From: Lineus longissimus
Taxonomy: Eukaryota > Nemertea > Pilidiophora > Heteronemertea > Lineidae
Reading direction: 5' to 3'
Assembly: GCF_910592395.1 (NCBI RefSeq)
Contig: NC_088312.1
Location: 13,764,001-13,828,000, forward strand
Length of the DNA stretch: 64,000 bases
In this document: one piece after another, positions 1-10,356 of the stretch
How the letters are laid out: each line of letters starts with the position of its first letter
Position numbering within the stretch: the first letter of the stretch is position 1
Notes under the pieces: generated by a model
Told to the model about the DNA's origin: nothing
The model's input: only the letters and a program-made list of their open reading frames with translations
Database searches by the model: none
Position numbers and translations under genes: made by a program

Positions 1-47
1 GACGCCGCGTCATGGTAAAGGCTCACCACAGGTGAGCCAAAAACCCA
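1..47 (+). mobile_element. 3' terminus of a Helentron-like repeat
   Basis: The window opens inside a repeat whose last bases match 12430-12475 almost exactly. A perfect hairpin (GGCTCACC, ACA loop, GGTGAGCC) lies at 20-38 and is followed by an A-run. Hairpin-terminated ends without terminal inverted repeats are typical of Helitron/Helentron-type elements; the family assignment is inference. The rest of the element lies outside the window. Confidence 0.5.
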
Positions 48-69
48 CAGTGACACGCTACGGCAAACT

Positions 70-110
70 AACAAGAGGCCCAAGGGCCTGGCGCTCAGCT
101 GAAATGGATA
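70..110 (+). repeat. 5'-type terminus of the AACAAGAGGCCC repeat family
   Basis: The stretch begins AACAAGAGGCCCAAGGGCCT and continues to a CGCTCAGCTGA box. The same sequence recurs at 449-481, and diverged copies build the satellite at 31028-32540. Its GCTCAGCTGA box is the reverse complement of TCAGCTGAGC in the hairpin termini at 6432-6458 and 10797-10823. This suggests the two kinds of sequence are opposite ends of one element family with subterminal inverted repeats. Confidence 0.45.
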
Positions 111-199
111 GGTGAAGGCAAGGGTCAAGTGTGTGTCGGTACCGTTATTATGAGGCAACGAAGAAGATAAAGAGTTGGTTAACAAAATGAACTTTATTG

Positions 200-282
200 G
201 TGCGGCAGATATTTGATGTCTTTCGGCAGATATTGAAGCGCCTTGCGGCAGATATTTGTTGCCTTGCGGCAGATATTTGAAA
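200..282 (+). repeat. Short tandem repeat, ~20 bp x 4
   Basis: Four imperfect copies of a unit centred on TTGCGGCAGATATTTG follow one another. Nothing coding is seen in 111-940; the short open frames there have no domain features. Confidence 0.6.
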
Positions 283-448
283 ACGCTCTCCAGGAATGGA
301 AAGCAGTAAAACGAGTTAGCACACCTTACTCTGAATGTGGGAACAGCAAGTGCTTTCCTGGACTTGAAATGTGCCAACGACTCCTCTTGCAATAACCAAC
401 AACAGTTAATCTGTAAAAAAAGAGAAGAGAAATTAACACTGACTGAAT

Positions 449-481
449 AACAAGAGGCCCAAGGGCCTGGCGCTCAGCTGA
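449..481 (+). repeat. Second copy of the AACAAGAGGCCC terminus
   Basis: The sequence is identical to the core at 70-102, including the AGGCCC-AA-GGGCCT stem and the GCTCAGCTGA box. It could be the left end of an element whose right end is the hairpin at 6432-6458, but the intervening 6 kb has not been shown to be one unit. Confidence 0.45.
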
Positions 482-942
482 GTTAATATCATTAATATCT
501 TCCCGGTGTTTAGTTCATTATGCATGAAAATGGCATGCTCCATGGTATTTGATATCCTTTTGCGTTCACTACGGTACCAATGTTTTTGGTTGACATAATT
601 ATGCCACTGTTCATTCCTCAATCCTGACCATAATTCAGGTAAAATCATTGTATGAAAATATTTACCGAAACATGAAGTTTATGCCATGAATGAGGATACT
701 CATTGTCATAGCCTCGTTTACAAGTACGAAGTATTTTCCCGCGAATATTCAAAACTGCTTGGCTCCTTGCCAGTTAAATAACATGTGACTATACACAAAA
801 TAGGAAACTTTGATGGAAATTGTAAATCATTTTTTTATCTATCAGGGGAAACAAGCTGATGATGATCAAATAAATCATTCATGAGAAATCGTTTTGTTGC
901 TGAAGCTTGCATGACGAAGTTAATGCTAAACCTTTTCTTGTG

Positions 943-1419
943 CTCTACTAGGGCAGAGACCTGTATTCATCCGCGACCGGAAGTGTGGCACAGTCACATA
1001 GAGCTTATCAAAATGTCAAGTTGTGGTAAATACATGGCTGGGATGGACCAAAGTGGAATTAATTCTCAATCTGTGGTTGATTCTAAATCTACAGAGTCAG
1101 GCCATCACAGAAACATGCTTTTTGATAATATATTTAAGAAAATGTGGTCTCACTGGTCAGTTTAGAACTTGTACTTTGACAGGGCCATATCAATGCACCA
1201 GTGACGTTTTGATGGATATGGTGTACGGAAATCTTTTTTTCTCAGGCAATCGGTATTGGAATTTTTTTAAACTTTATTATGCTATTGGCAAAGGGTTCTT
1301 CTTGACATGTATAAAATTTTGTGCAGATTGATTGGTCCAAGGTGTACTTTTTTTACCAAAACATATGCACAACAATGTACATGTAATGTACACAAGGTTT
1401 AATAGAGGACTCTGGCCTA
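943..1419 (+). repeat. 477-bp direct repeat, copy 1
   Basis: By eye this block is identical to 4771-5247, both starting CTCTACTAGGGCAGAG. The pair brackets the Mutator-like transposase and the His-Cys box exon in direct orientation. In this copy the ends form an imperfect inverted repeat (CTACTAGGGCAGAG at 945 and CTCTGGCCTAGTAG at 1410-1423), as in a MITE; the right-hand match is lost in copy 2. The left boundary also reads as a 3' splice site with a pyrimidine-rich tract, so a duplicated exon is an alternative. The ends are not TG...CA, which argues against LTRs. No target duplication was resolved. Confidence 0.75.
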
Positions 1420-1568
1420 GTAGTCAAAATGGTTGACCAAGTATGAAAAATTTGACACTTGCACGCACATTTTATCTTATTTTCTCTATTCTGCACGTCC
1501 TTTCCAGTCCTTTTTCTTGTAGTTGAACCAATATTTATGGCATTATTGTACATATTAACCCTTTTCAG

Positions 1569-1931
1569 CAGCAATCATGGATTCAGACCTTAAAAGTTAA
1601 AATAAACCGGAACAGCGAAGCTGATCTGAAGTCGAATTGTGTAAACTGTATATTATGGACTGGGTATAGTCGTCGTTATGGGGAGACACGGTTTAAACTA
1701 CCTTGGGACGGGTGCAGCAAAAAGCACAGGGCCCATAGGCTTGCTTATATTGCATATTATGGTGGCCCCTTGCCTTTTGGACTTGATGTCTCTCACAGAT
1801 GCCACAATGCGCTGTGTGTCAATGTTGACCACTTGAGTTTAGAAGCTAGGGGTATTAACAACCAGAGGAAGACTTGCCTGGCTGAAAAGAAATGCTTTGG
1901 GCACTTAGATAAAAAAGACTGCTTGTTTTGA
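1569..1931 (+). CDS. His-Cys box (I-PpoI-like) endonuclease exon
   Basis: A 120-codon open stretch without an internal Met runs from a 3' splice site (CCCTTTTCAG, ending at 1568) to a TGA at 1929-1931, so it is read as a terminal exon. The C-terminal half matches the zinc-binding loop of His-Me finger homing endonucleases with family spacing. The general-base His is H76 in the SHRCHN motif and the metal-binding Asn is N97. Zinc site 1 is C78, C83 and H88, probably with an upstream Cys near C24-C27. Zinc site 2 is C103, C109, H112 and C118. Proteins of this family nick double-stranded DNA at specific sites; here every expected catalytic and zinc residue can be seen. The exon is convergent with the transposase on the other strand, with 44 bp between the stop codons, and both lie between the 477-bp repeats. 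The upstream exon was not identified. Whether the protein serves the transposon is inference. Confidence 0.7.
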   Translation, partial: QQSWIQTLKVKINRNSEADLKSNCVNCILWTGYSRRYGETRFKLPWDGCSKKHRAHRLAYIAYYGGPLPFGLDVSHRCHNALCVNVDHLSLEARGINNQRKTCLAEKKCFGHLDKKDCLF

Positions 1932-1975
1932 GGTAAATAGTATAATAGTGGGTATAAAGTGAAGCTAGTGATATC

Positions 1976-4177
1976 TTAAATTGTTTCTGAGCTGGATGAA
2001 ATTGCTGTGTATTGTCGAAAGTGGTGGTTGTAATCTCTTGCTAGTCTCTTAGCTCTCTCCTTTAATCCACCCTCCTCCTCCCCCCCCTCTAGTTCTAGCC
2101 TGTCCTTATGGTAGTCAATGTCTTTAACTACCCCCCTTCTCTTTGCTTGATAGAATGCACGCGTTCGAATTGTCCTTACAACTCGTCGTCTAATCCTAGT
2201 TTTCAGCTCGCTTTCCCATTTCTTATAGTACCACTTCCTATTGTCCATTTCTTTCAGACAATTCATTGCTGCTGCTGAAACTCGGGCACCAAGTCTCTTG
2301 AGCTTCAGTGGAATGGACTTTCCCCGTGTATTGTTCATGGTGTGGATTGCTGCATGAACACGACTGCGATAGTTTTTAAGGTGAGTCACGTTTTTTGGCG
2401 CAATCAAATTCAATTGCCGATTGGCACTCTCACAGGCCTGTGTATTTGTCGCATGACGTATCTTTTTTAGACATGTTTTACTCAACTTCATCTCCAGTAT
2501 GCTTCTCACAAGAAGCTTGTCAGCATCACTCATGTTGAGGTCCTTGGCTGACAACTCCAAGTTGCTTAGTTTGCATGCACTCCACCAAGAACCTTGGCCA
2601 TCGCATACGGTTGTTTCGATTGAACACTGGCTGCAGTCACCGTCGAAACAAGCGATCAGATTGTCCACTATTGTGGCTAAGTTTTCACCAATTTGGTCAG
2701 TGTCCCCATGATACTTTTTAAACAGGGTATCGAAAATTGTGGATGCACGGATTGCAATATCACTGGAGAGACATTTCTTCGCCTCTGCTGCATCAGGTGC
2801 CTTCATACCAACAAACATTCCCTTTGAAAATTGGGCTCTCATGCCTTTACGAAATTGGGCTTGGCCCAAATGATATGTATCCGACATTCTTTCTACTTTT
2901 AAGGCCTTCCCAAGAAAGGTGCTGAAAGCATCCTCCATGCCAGCACTACATTTACCGTCACCGTCGGTTGTACAGCAATGAACAAGTAAGTGATTAGCTG
3001 CCAACTCTAACCCAACCATATTACCAATGTCATATTCCCTGAGAACTTGATAATCTGGAAGATTCGCCTTGCATCCATCATGTGCTTCATCTGTGCCACA
3101 CTTTGGTTGGAACCCTCTTCCTAAAAGCCATGCCCCCTTATAACACAGTTTGTCAAGTATACCTACTGCAATGATTTTGTGGGACGGTGTCTCATTTTCA
3201 CGAACTAATCCCACCGCTTGAGTCGCGGCTTGACCGGGCCTACTTCGTCTGGCAATAGTAAAACTATTATAGACTGTGTCCATTTGAACACTGACACCTG
3301 ATTGATCACATCTCATTCTTTTCACCTCTTTTAGATAATTCTGTTGTCTCTTCAAGTCATCCTTGTTGAGTTCAACAGTTTCCATCCCAACCCTATTGAC
3401 ATTGTTTTGTAAACTTGATTTTGACATTGGTGGAACATTTGCGATTGACAGTAATGTCTTAGTCTTTGATTGACTACCAATTTCCTGAGAAGCCAGTGCC
3501 AATGCAACATTTATTTCAGCCTGCTTTGCACCACGACCTTGCTTCTCTATTTCATTATAAAGTTTAAAATAATGCTTCCCACAAGCAAAATTACAATTTG
3601 CACACCTCAGTGCCCAGCGAGCACTAGCACCCTTCTTGATGTCATGTTCTATCTCAAACTTTGGAATGTCACAATGACCAATAAAGTTGAAATGGAGCTC
3701 TGAACACCCATTCAGCATTTCAAGAATTTTAAATTTGCTGGCAACAATATTAGTATCTTCAGTTGGTATAACATACGTATTGTCCTTTGCAGCATCCTGT
3801 CCCCGGCGAAGTATCTTCAGTGGGCTGACTGTGTTCTCGACCGTCGGTGCATAGATTATGCCATCCGAACGCTCACGCACAACATTGTCATAATCATCAT
3901 TACTGAAACGCGACCAGCTACCATTGGTTTTCTCTGGAGGCATTGTCCTGCTGTAGGGCGAGTGGTAAGAGTGACCAACTTGAAATCCACGGCTTGGCTT
4001 TTTGCTTAGCTTAGGCATCTTGAGTTGAAGTTTACTCTGTGGAGTCCACATGTAAAGTGACCCCCAGAGCATACCTAGTTGACACTTGAGGATATTGGGA
4101 TGGTTCATCATCATTGTGCTTCTCTGAATTGATGAGCTGCTAAGATAAACAAATACCTTAGCCATAACAGAAGTCAT
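1976..4177 (-). CDS. Mutator-like element (MULE) DDE transposase
   Basis: An uninterrupted 733-codon frame. Translation more likely starts at M54 (codon at 4016-4018), where a basic MPKLSKKPSRG segment begins; the first 53 residues look like read-through. A Cys/His cluster (C192, C195, C199, H202) forms a probable zinc motif before the catalytic core. The putative DDE triad is D300 in MDTVYN, D405 in TTDGDGK and E583 in ACESAN, with a PGQAATQA segment downstream of the first Asp. This layout is that of the Mutator-like transposase domain of metazoan elements. The C terminus is Lys/Arg-rich. The enzyme would cut and reinsert DNA at element ends in the nucleus. Apart from the doubtful N-terminal extension the frame is intact, so the copy may be young. 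Terminal inverted repeats were not found, so the element boundaries are unknown. The MULE assignment is confident; the subfamily is not. Confidence 0.8.
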   Translation of the reverse strand: MTSVMAKVFVYLSSSSIQRSTMMMNHPNILKCQLGMLWGSLYMWTPQSKLQLKMPKLSKKPSRGFQVGHSYHSPYSRTMPPEKTNGSWSRFSNDDYDNVVRERSDGIIYAPTVENTVSPLKILRRGQDAAKDNTYVIPTEDTNIVASKFKILEMLNGCSELHFNFIGHCDIPKFEIEHDIKKGASARWALRCANCNFACGKHYFKLYNEIEKQGRGAKQAEINVALALASQEIGSQSKTKTLLSIANVPPMSKSSLQNNVNRVGMETVELNKDDLKRQQNYLKEVKRMRCDQSGVSVQMDTVYNSFTIARRSRPGQAATQAVGLVRENETPSHKIIAVGILDKLCYKGAWLLGRGFQPKCGTDEAHDGCKANLPDYQVLREYDIGNMVGLELAANHLLVHCCTTDGDGKCSAGMEDAFSTFLGKALKVERMSDTYHLGQAQFRKGMRAQFSKGMFVGMKAPDAAEAKKCLSSDIAIRASTIFDTLFKKYHGDTDQIGENLATIVDNLIACFDGDCSQCSIETTVCDGQGSWWSACKLSNLELSAKDLNMSDADKLLVRSILEMKLSKTCLKKIRHATNTQACESANRQLNLIAPKNVTHLKNYRSRVHAAIHTMNNTRGKSIPLKLKRLGARVSAAAMNCLKEMDNRKWYYKKWESELKTRIRRRVVRTIRTRAFYQAKRRGVVKDIDYHKDRLELEGGEEEGGLKERAKRLARDYNHHFRQYTAISSSSETI

Positions 4178-4770
4178 ATCCTAATGAAAAACAAACATGT
4201 GATACACATGTGTCCTTTGATCTTTCAAGTTGAGAATGTGAGTAAATGAGGTTTCTCGGGGTCAAAGGGGTTCACTTTGAATTGGCCACACAAGCTCTTT
4301 GCTGGTCATATGAAGTTTAAACTTGATAGGTAGGCAAGTGTGAATCTGAAGTAATCTGGAATTGTGACTTTTTGAAAATTCAGACTCAGTGTTGTAGAGA
4401 TTCTACAATTTCTATATTCCGTTGTCATGGTAACTGCCCAAACTTAGAAACCTGGCCCTGGGACATCCAGCAATGACCATATGAACTCAAAAACTCTTAT
4501 TTCTAATAATGTATATATCCTTTATTTCAAACTAACAGTGCTTAGAGGGATTTAATAATTTTTAACAGAAATATTACATGTTGGGTATTTAAGAATTTGC
4601 CACGCCCACATCACTTCAACATAGAATTTGATGCCGGACATAGCAAGAAGATGAACTCGAATAAAAATTTTACTATTCAATATAATTCAAAAATTCCTTT
4701 TGCACAGTAATGTGAACATCTAGGGGAATCTGAAAACAGCAGAACATTTGACCTGGGGCCATTACTGGCT
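4178..4770. other. Region upstream of the transposase; no gene seen
   Basis: This stretch should hold the 5' untranslated region and promoter of the minus-strand transposase. It is AT-rich and contains a short palindromic stretch (GTGATACACATGTG near 4199). No other coding frame is convincing. Confidence 0.3.
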
Positions 4771-5247
4771 CTCTACTAGGGCAGAGACCTGTATTCATCC
4801 GCGACCGGAAGTGTGGCACAGTCACATAGAGCTTATCAAAATGTCAAGTTGTGGTAAATACATGGCTGGGATGGACCAAAGTGGAATTAATTCTCAATCT
4901 GTGGTTGATTCTAAATCTACAGAGTCAGGCCATCACAGAAACATGCTTTTTGATAATATATTTAAGAAAATGTGGTCTCACTGGTCAGTTTAGAACTTGT
5001 ACTTTGACAGGGCCATATCAATGCACCAGTGACGTTTTGATGGATATGGTGTACGGAAATCTTTTTTTCTCAGGCAATCGGTATTGGAATTTTTTTAAAC
5101 TTTATTATGCTATTGGCAAAGGGTTCTTCTTGACATGTATAAAATTTTGTGCAGATTGATTGGTCCAAGGTGTACTTTTTTTACCAAAACATATGCACAA
5201 CAATGTACATGTAATGTACACAAGGTTTAATAGAGGACTCTGGCCTA
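4771..5247 (+). repeat. 477-bp direct repeat, copy 2
   Basis: Same length and, by eye, the same sequence as 943-1419; the 102-codon frames inside the two copies are identical. Such identity implies recent duplication, gene conversion, or that the enclosed unit moved together with its flanks. The right edge departs from copy 1 after GGCCTA. Confidence 0.75.
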
Positions 5248-6352
5248 CTGCGCCACCGTAGTTTTCTATTTAGACCAGCGATGACGTCATTTCTGGTGAT
5301 TCCCTACGTTGTCCAATGAGCGCTTTTTAAAATGTGCCATTTGGTATTGTACAGTATGCAATGTATTTTTTCAGCGCTGCCAGTTGCCGAAGAGAATGCC
5401 GTAGCTCCCTCAATTTCCAATCAATTTTTATGGGAGTGACATTATTTTATTGCTTAGAATGTCTACTTTTTACTCATGAAAGAATCGTAGAACTAAAACA
5501 TAATAGGCGAACAGAATCATGCCGATTCACTGCACATACTGTGGGAATTCTCCACTTCAAAATACATCGGCGATGTCATCGCGAACAGAGCATGCACTTC
5601 CGATATCGTTTTCACAGAAATGTCGCCAAATATTCAAGAACTAATTTCTGAATTGAGTCCCTAAAGACCTTATGACTACCACTGAAACGAACTAGTGATA
5701 ATATCGCCTACCAGACTACTTTTTAAGCAGAAAATTGGGTACTTGAGTGTCATTGAGCTCCAAGATTATTGCACATAGCGTAAACAACATGCCGCCATTT
5801 TGTCTCCGCTTCGGTATTTCGTACGCCGCTTATAATGCACCTTCTCAATTAAAACCAACATAATAAGGCCTTACATCGTTGATTGAATAGGAACACCTCA
5901 CAAAACACAATAAAGTGGGGGTACAATCGATTACGAAGCTGAAGTGAACAGTGATTTATTCCTGGAGCTACTGCTTTTGTTGTGTAGCTGCCATGATGTT
6001 TTGTGAACTGGCAAATAGGAGACTTCATTGATAGCTGACGTCATCGGGCGGGAATTTGAATCGGCAGAAATAATTAAAAGGCAGGTAGCGCCCTCTCCTG
6101 TTAAAATTTTGAACTTTTTCTCAATAAAATAGATTTTTAAGAATTTTATCTTAATATTAGAGCATATTTCGACTAATTCTGCTGCTCCTAGGCCGATATA
6201 GGCCAGTTTCCTTCATGCACTCTCGCTCGCAGGAAGTAGGTCGAATGGCGACAAATTTTGTTTTGAAAGTAATGTTTGACCAGAAGTATCCAGAAATGCA
6301 AAATTGAAGTCTCTAGGTCTTACGGTTACAAAATGTGCACCATGGGTTTAAC
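5248..6352. other. Intergenic; no gene seen
   Basis: The sequence is AT-rich with scattered TGACGTCA-type palindromes (near 5282 and 6038). The longest frame (5334-5651, plus) has irregular composition and no recognisable motif, so it is not called. Confidence 0.4.
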
Positions 6353-6464
6353 GGACGGATGGATGGATGGATGGATGGATGGATGGATGGATGGATGGAC
6401 AGACGGACGCCACTGAACAACTTATTTGACAAGCTCGGCTGACTTAGTCAGCTGAGCTAAAAAA
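6353..6464 (+). mobile_element. GATG microsatellite plus hairpin terminus of a Helentron-like element
   Basis: A (GGAT)n run at about 6353-6399 leads through ACAGACGGACGCC to a hairpin at 6432-6458 (AGCTC.GCTGAC, TTA loop, GTCAGC.GAGCT) and then an A-run. The same microsatellite-hairpin-A-run order occurs at 10295-10413, 10740-10828 and 12415-12480. It resembles DINE/pearl-type non-autonomous Helentrons; that naming is inference. Confidence 0.55.
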
Positions 6465-7005
6465 GGGTGACATAGACGGGGAAATGTACACCACCGGATA
6501 CAGTCTGTGCTTGATCAGGCATCGGTCAGATGATATCCTGAACAAGGCATCTATGGAAGCAAATCCAGAAAGAGACTTAACCTTCGAAGGGCACACTTAT
6601 CACTCAGTGAAAAGTCAGTCCTGGGGGTTGTTTTCCAATTCAAAATAAAAGTGTAACCTCTTTGAATTAGTCTCACAGACTGAACCATAACACTCAACAG
6701 CCAACCGTGCCCACATGATGTGAGCCGTGAGCGAGTGGTGTACTACATTTTGAAAATTGTCTATCATGTAACAGAACAGGATCTAGTGGACTTAATGATG
6801 AGGTAGGCCTACTATCAAATAAGGTGTCCATCAAATGAATCATGAGGGCCTGTTGACTGAGTTATACTCTAAGCCTGCACAGCGCAGTGTACAGACAGTA
6901 CAGGATTGCCAACCAAAAACATGAGCATTGCTGCGTAAGGAAACTGCAGTGGAATTCATACTACGATGTCATAGGCCTAATGTGACTTTCAAAATAATTG
7001 TAAAC
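6465..7005. other. Intergenic; no gene seen
   Basis: No coding frame or clear element boundary was found in this stretch. Confidence 0.3.
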
Positions 7006-7306
7006 AAACGTAAATGGCGAGATTTGTTGACCGTCCCAAAATGGCCGACGGCGAATTCTCCGGTCGCTAGCGCAGTCCATAAACAAGCATCAATTTTACC
7101 AACTTTGGGTGCAAGCTTGGTCATAAAAGTTACAGAACTGTTAGAAATACATCTAAACAACATATATATACAGTTAAAAGTGCATAAAAATCCCGTTTCA
7201 ACCTCCGGGCGCTACCTTTTTTCTCCGCCACACGCCGGACCCTACCGGTCGTTATTTAGTGCGACCGCCACCAGAGTGTTTATCACGATCTTTCGCCGTT
7301 TTAATT
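7006..7306 (+). repeat. Repeat R1, first copy
   Basis: About 301 bp nearly identical to 8328-8629, with a few substitutions and one T-run length change. It starts AAACGTAAATGGCGAGATTT and ends at TTTTAATT. The open frames inside are shared only because the DNA is shared; no protein domain is seen. Confidence 0.8.
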
Positions 7307-7317
7307 TAAGGAATTAA

Positions 7318-7472
7318 TACCGAGCTGGCGGTCATTGGTTGTATAATCAAGACCGCTCGGGTAGACCGAAAATGCAGTCCAAAACCCGAGGCGCTTCGCC
7401 GAGGGTTTTGGACGTAATTTGAGGTCCACCCGAGCGGTCTTGATTATACAACCAATGACCGACAGCGAGGTA
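7318..7472. mobile_element. 155-bp foldback MITE flanked by TTAA
   Basis: The element starts TACCGAGC and ends GCGAGGTA. Its arms pair over nearly the whole length (GGTCATTGGTTGTATAATCA on the left, the complement on the right) around a central CCAAAACCC/GGGTTTTGG stem. TTAA flanks it at 7314-7317 and 7473-7476, the target duplication of piggyBac and Kolobok elements. A diverged single arm lies at about 7850-7900. Confidence 0.65.
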
Positions 7473-7849
7473 TTAATTTCTATTCTAAAAGGTTTCAAAA
7501 TTAAACAAATTAAATACGATTTGAAAGGTATGTTCCGTTTTCGTCAAAGAATGATCCAGCCTGGTGTCCGGAACTCCGCCATATTGTTGCTTGTGAAGAT
7601 GACGTCACGCAGCAAGGGAATTCCCAGTCTGCTAGCTCGATTTCTACCATTTCCTCGTCTTTGACCTCTTCTGAATCCTGACTGACGACCTCGAAAGAGT
7701 CCTCGGGTATCCTCCCTACTTCACAAATCCCAATATATCGGGGAATACTTCAAAATCTCGTGTTCTTGACATTGTTTTGTGGGGCTGAGTCGTTGCTTCT
7801 TGGTGAAAATAATTCGTCTGCTAAAATTCAGAATTTTATACCTACCCAG

Positions 7850-7900
7850 GCGGTCATTGGTTACGATACCAAGACCGCTCCGATCAAAACGAGGCGTAAT
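7850..7900. repeat. Diverged arm of the TTAA foldback family
   Basis: GGCGGTCATTGGTT, a spacer and AAGACCGCTC repeat the left-arm motifs of the element at 7318-7472 with substitutions. No partner arm was seen nearby. Confidence 0.4.
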
Positions 7901-7950
7901 GTATTTTGTATTAGAAACAATGATATACTGTGACTAAGGCCTTTTAGAAT

Positions 7951-8327
7951 GCGCGTTTAAGGTAGATTAATCAATTATTACATGCATGCATTATATATCA
8001 CCGAAATGATAATTGCGTAGGCTATTTGAAACTAAGTTCAGATGTCATTTTCGATCTTTGAATTGAATTTAGGCGAGTGATTTTTGACACCCGGTCGACA
8101 TATCAGGACTTGCAAAATTCACGCGAGATCGCTTGCATCATCGGCACGTTTGAAAACCGAATTTCACAAATTCCACAAATATTTATCACATACCATATGT
8201 ATCACCACAAAGGTAACTCTCTAGACTATTTGAAACCAAGTTCAGATACTTATTTTCACAAAAATTCGAAGCTATGCAAGCGATTTTTCAGTGGTAGAGA
8301 TCGACGGAAACAAATTTTTCGCTCTAA
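7951..8327 (+). repeat. Repeat R2, first copy
   Basis: About 377 bp nearly identical to 8630-9008, from GCGCGTTT to CGCTCTAAAA. Order along the DNA is R1, TTAA element and spacer, R2, R1', R2', so the last three blocks form a tandem duplication of a roughly 680-bp unit. Confidence 0.8.
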
Positions 8328-8629
8328 AAACGTAAATGGCGAGATTTGTTGACCGTCCCAAAATGGCTGACGGCGAATTCTCCGGTCGCTAGCGCAGTCC
8401 ATAAACAAGCATCAATTTTACCAACTTTGGGTGCAAGCTTGGTCATAAAAGTTACAGAACTGTTAGAAATACATCTAAACAACATATATATACAGTTAAA
8501 AGTGCATAAAAATCCCGTTTCAACCTCCGGGCGCTACCTTTTTTTCTCCGCCACACGCCGGGCCCTACCGGTCGTTATTTAGTGCGACCGCCACCAGAGT
8601 GTTTATCACGATCTTTCGCCGTTTTAATT
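8328..8629 (+). repeat. Repeat R1, second copy
   Basis: Second copy of the block at 7006-7306, lying directly between the two R2 copies. It lacks the TTAA-flanked foldback, so it probably shows the unit before that insertion. Confidence 0.8.
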
Positions 8630-9008
8630 GCGCGTTTTAGGTAGATTAATCAATTATTACATGCATGCATTATATATCACCGAAATGATAATTGCGTAGG
8701 CTATTTGAAACTAAGTTCAGATGTCATTTTCGATCTTTTGAATTGAATTTAGGCGAGTGATTTTTGACACCCGGTCGACATATCAGGACTTGCAAAATTC
8801 ACCCGAGATCGCTTGCATCATCGGCACGTTTGAAAACCGAATTTCACAAATTCCACAAATATTTATCACATACCATATGTATCACCACAAAGGTAACTCT
8901 CTAGACTATTTGAAACCAAGTTCAGATACTTATTTTCACAAAAATTCGAAGCTATGCAAGCGATTTTTCAGTGGTAGAGATCGACGGAAACAAATTTTTC
9001 GCTCTAAA
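8630..9008 (+). repeat. Repeat R2, second copy
   Basis: Second copy of 7951-8327, with a few substitutions. The sequence diverges after CGCTCTAAAA. Confidence 0.8.
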
Positions 9009-9267
9009 ATGACATGAGACGAGCACCAACTTCCGCTGATTTGTGCACAAAATTTCCGGAATATTATAAAAAACTATTGATAAATCTGAATTATATAGAC
9101 TCTTTTCAGTACCTAAACAAATTTCAGGTACATGGTCATGTTGATTAAAAGAGTATCAACCGATTGAACATGAGACAGTTCACTCACCTTCATTGAAGCA
9201 GCGACTACCGCCATTTTTAATGGTGGCATCTCTTCTATCGATCGGCCAATCAGCGGCACTGCTTGCA

Positions 9268-10306
9268 AATGAAATGGCCAGGGCCATTGTGCTCACCTCA
9301 TGTGGAGGAAAGATGGATAAAGAGCATGGTATTGTGTCATGTAGTGTTAGGTTTGATGTAGGTCCAAGCAATTACAATTTCCCCAAAATGGCCAATTTAC
9401 ATAACATTCGACCTCTGTGACCTTGAAAAGTAGGTCAAATCAAAGAAGACCCGGGTGACACATTGAATGGTTGTTAGAATTAGATGTACCTATGATATAA
9501 AATTGGTGCCAATCGGGCAAGTCATTACTAGGAATAATGGCATTTTGAAGAATTAAGGATTTGGCCCCCTCCCTGGAGGCCAAACGGCAAATCAGATCGC
9601 ACCAAACTTCGGTACCTGAGATCACCTGACCAAGGGGTACATGTGTACTTAATTTGTGATCAATAGTCATTGCAGTTAAGAAACGTGCCATAGTTACGGC
9701 CTGACGGCGAATTTACGCCATTTGACCTCTGTGACCTTGACAAGAAGGTCAAATTAAAAACCTGTGTGACATATACTGTATTGTGGTTAGATGTACCCAT
9801 GATATCAAATTGGTGGCAATCGGGCAAGAAGTTAAGGAATAATCACATTTTTAAGGTTTTTGGATTTTGCCCCCTGGTGGTCAAGTGGTGAATCATATTG
9901 GACCAAACTTCGGTCCCTGAGATCACCTGACTAAGGGGTAAATGTGTACCAAATTTGGTATCAATAGTCATTGCAGTTTAGAAACGTGCCATCGTTACAT
10001 CCTAACGGCCAATTTACACCATTTGACCTCTGTGACCTTGAAAAGGAGGTCAAATCAAAAACCCGGAGGATATATGATGCACCTTTGCTAGAAGTACCTA
10101 CCATATTTTTTTCAAAATTTCCCGACTACTATTAAGGGAGATATTGCATATTTTCACTTTTAACATTTGGCCCCCTGGTGGCCAAACCATGAAACGAATC
10201 GGACCAAACTTGGTTTCCAAGGTGTCATTACATAAGGGTACATGTGTACCAAGTTTCAACTCAATAGCTCTGACAGTTATGAAACGTGCCCTGCTAACGG
10301 ACGACG

Positions 10307-10356
<50 letters not shown>

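Noticed and set aside
1023-1331. 102-codon frame repeated at 4851-5159
   Set aside because: The two copies are identical because the DNA repeat is identical. Leu/Thr-rich translation without a domain gives no independent support.
943-5247. The 477-bp repeats as LTRs
   Set aside because: There is no TG...CA, primer-binding site or polypurine tract, and the enclosed genes are a DNA transposase and a nuclease rather than gag-pol.
5334-5651. 105-codon plus-strand frame
   Set aside because: No motif, no splice or start context, and unusual residue composition; probably chance.
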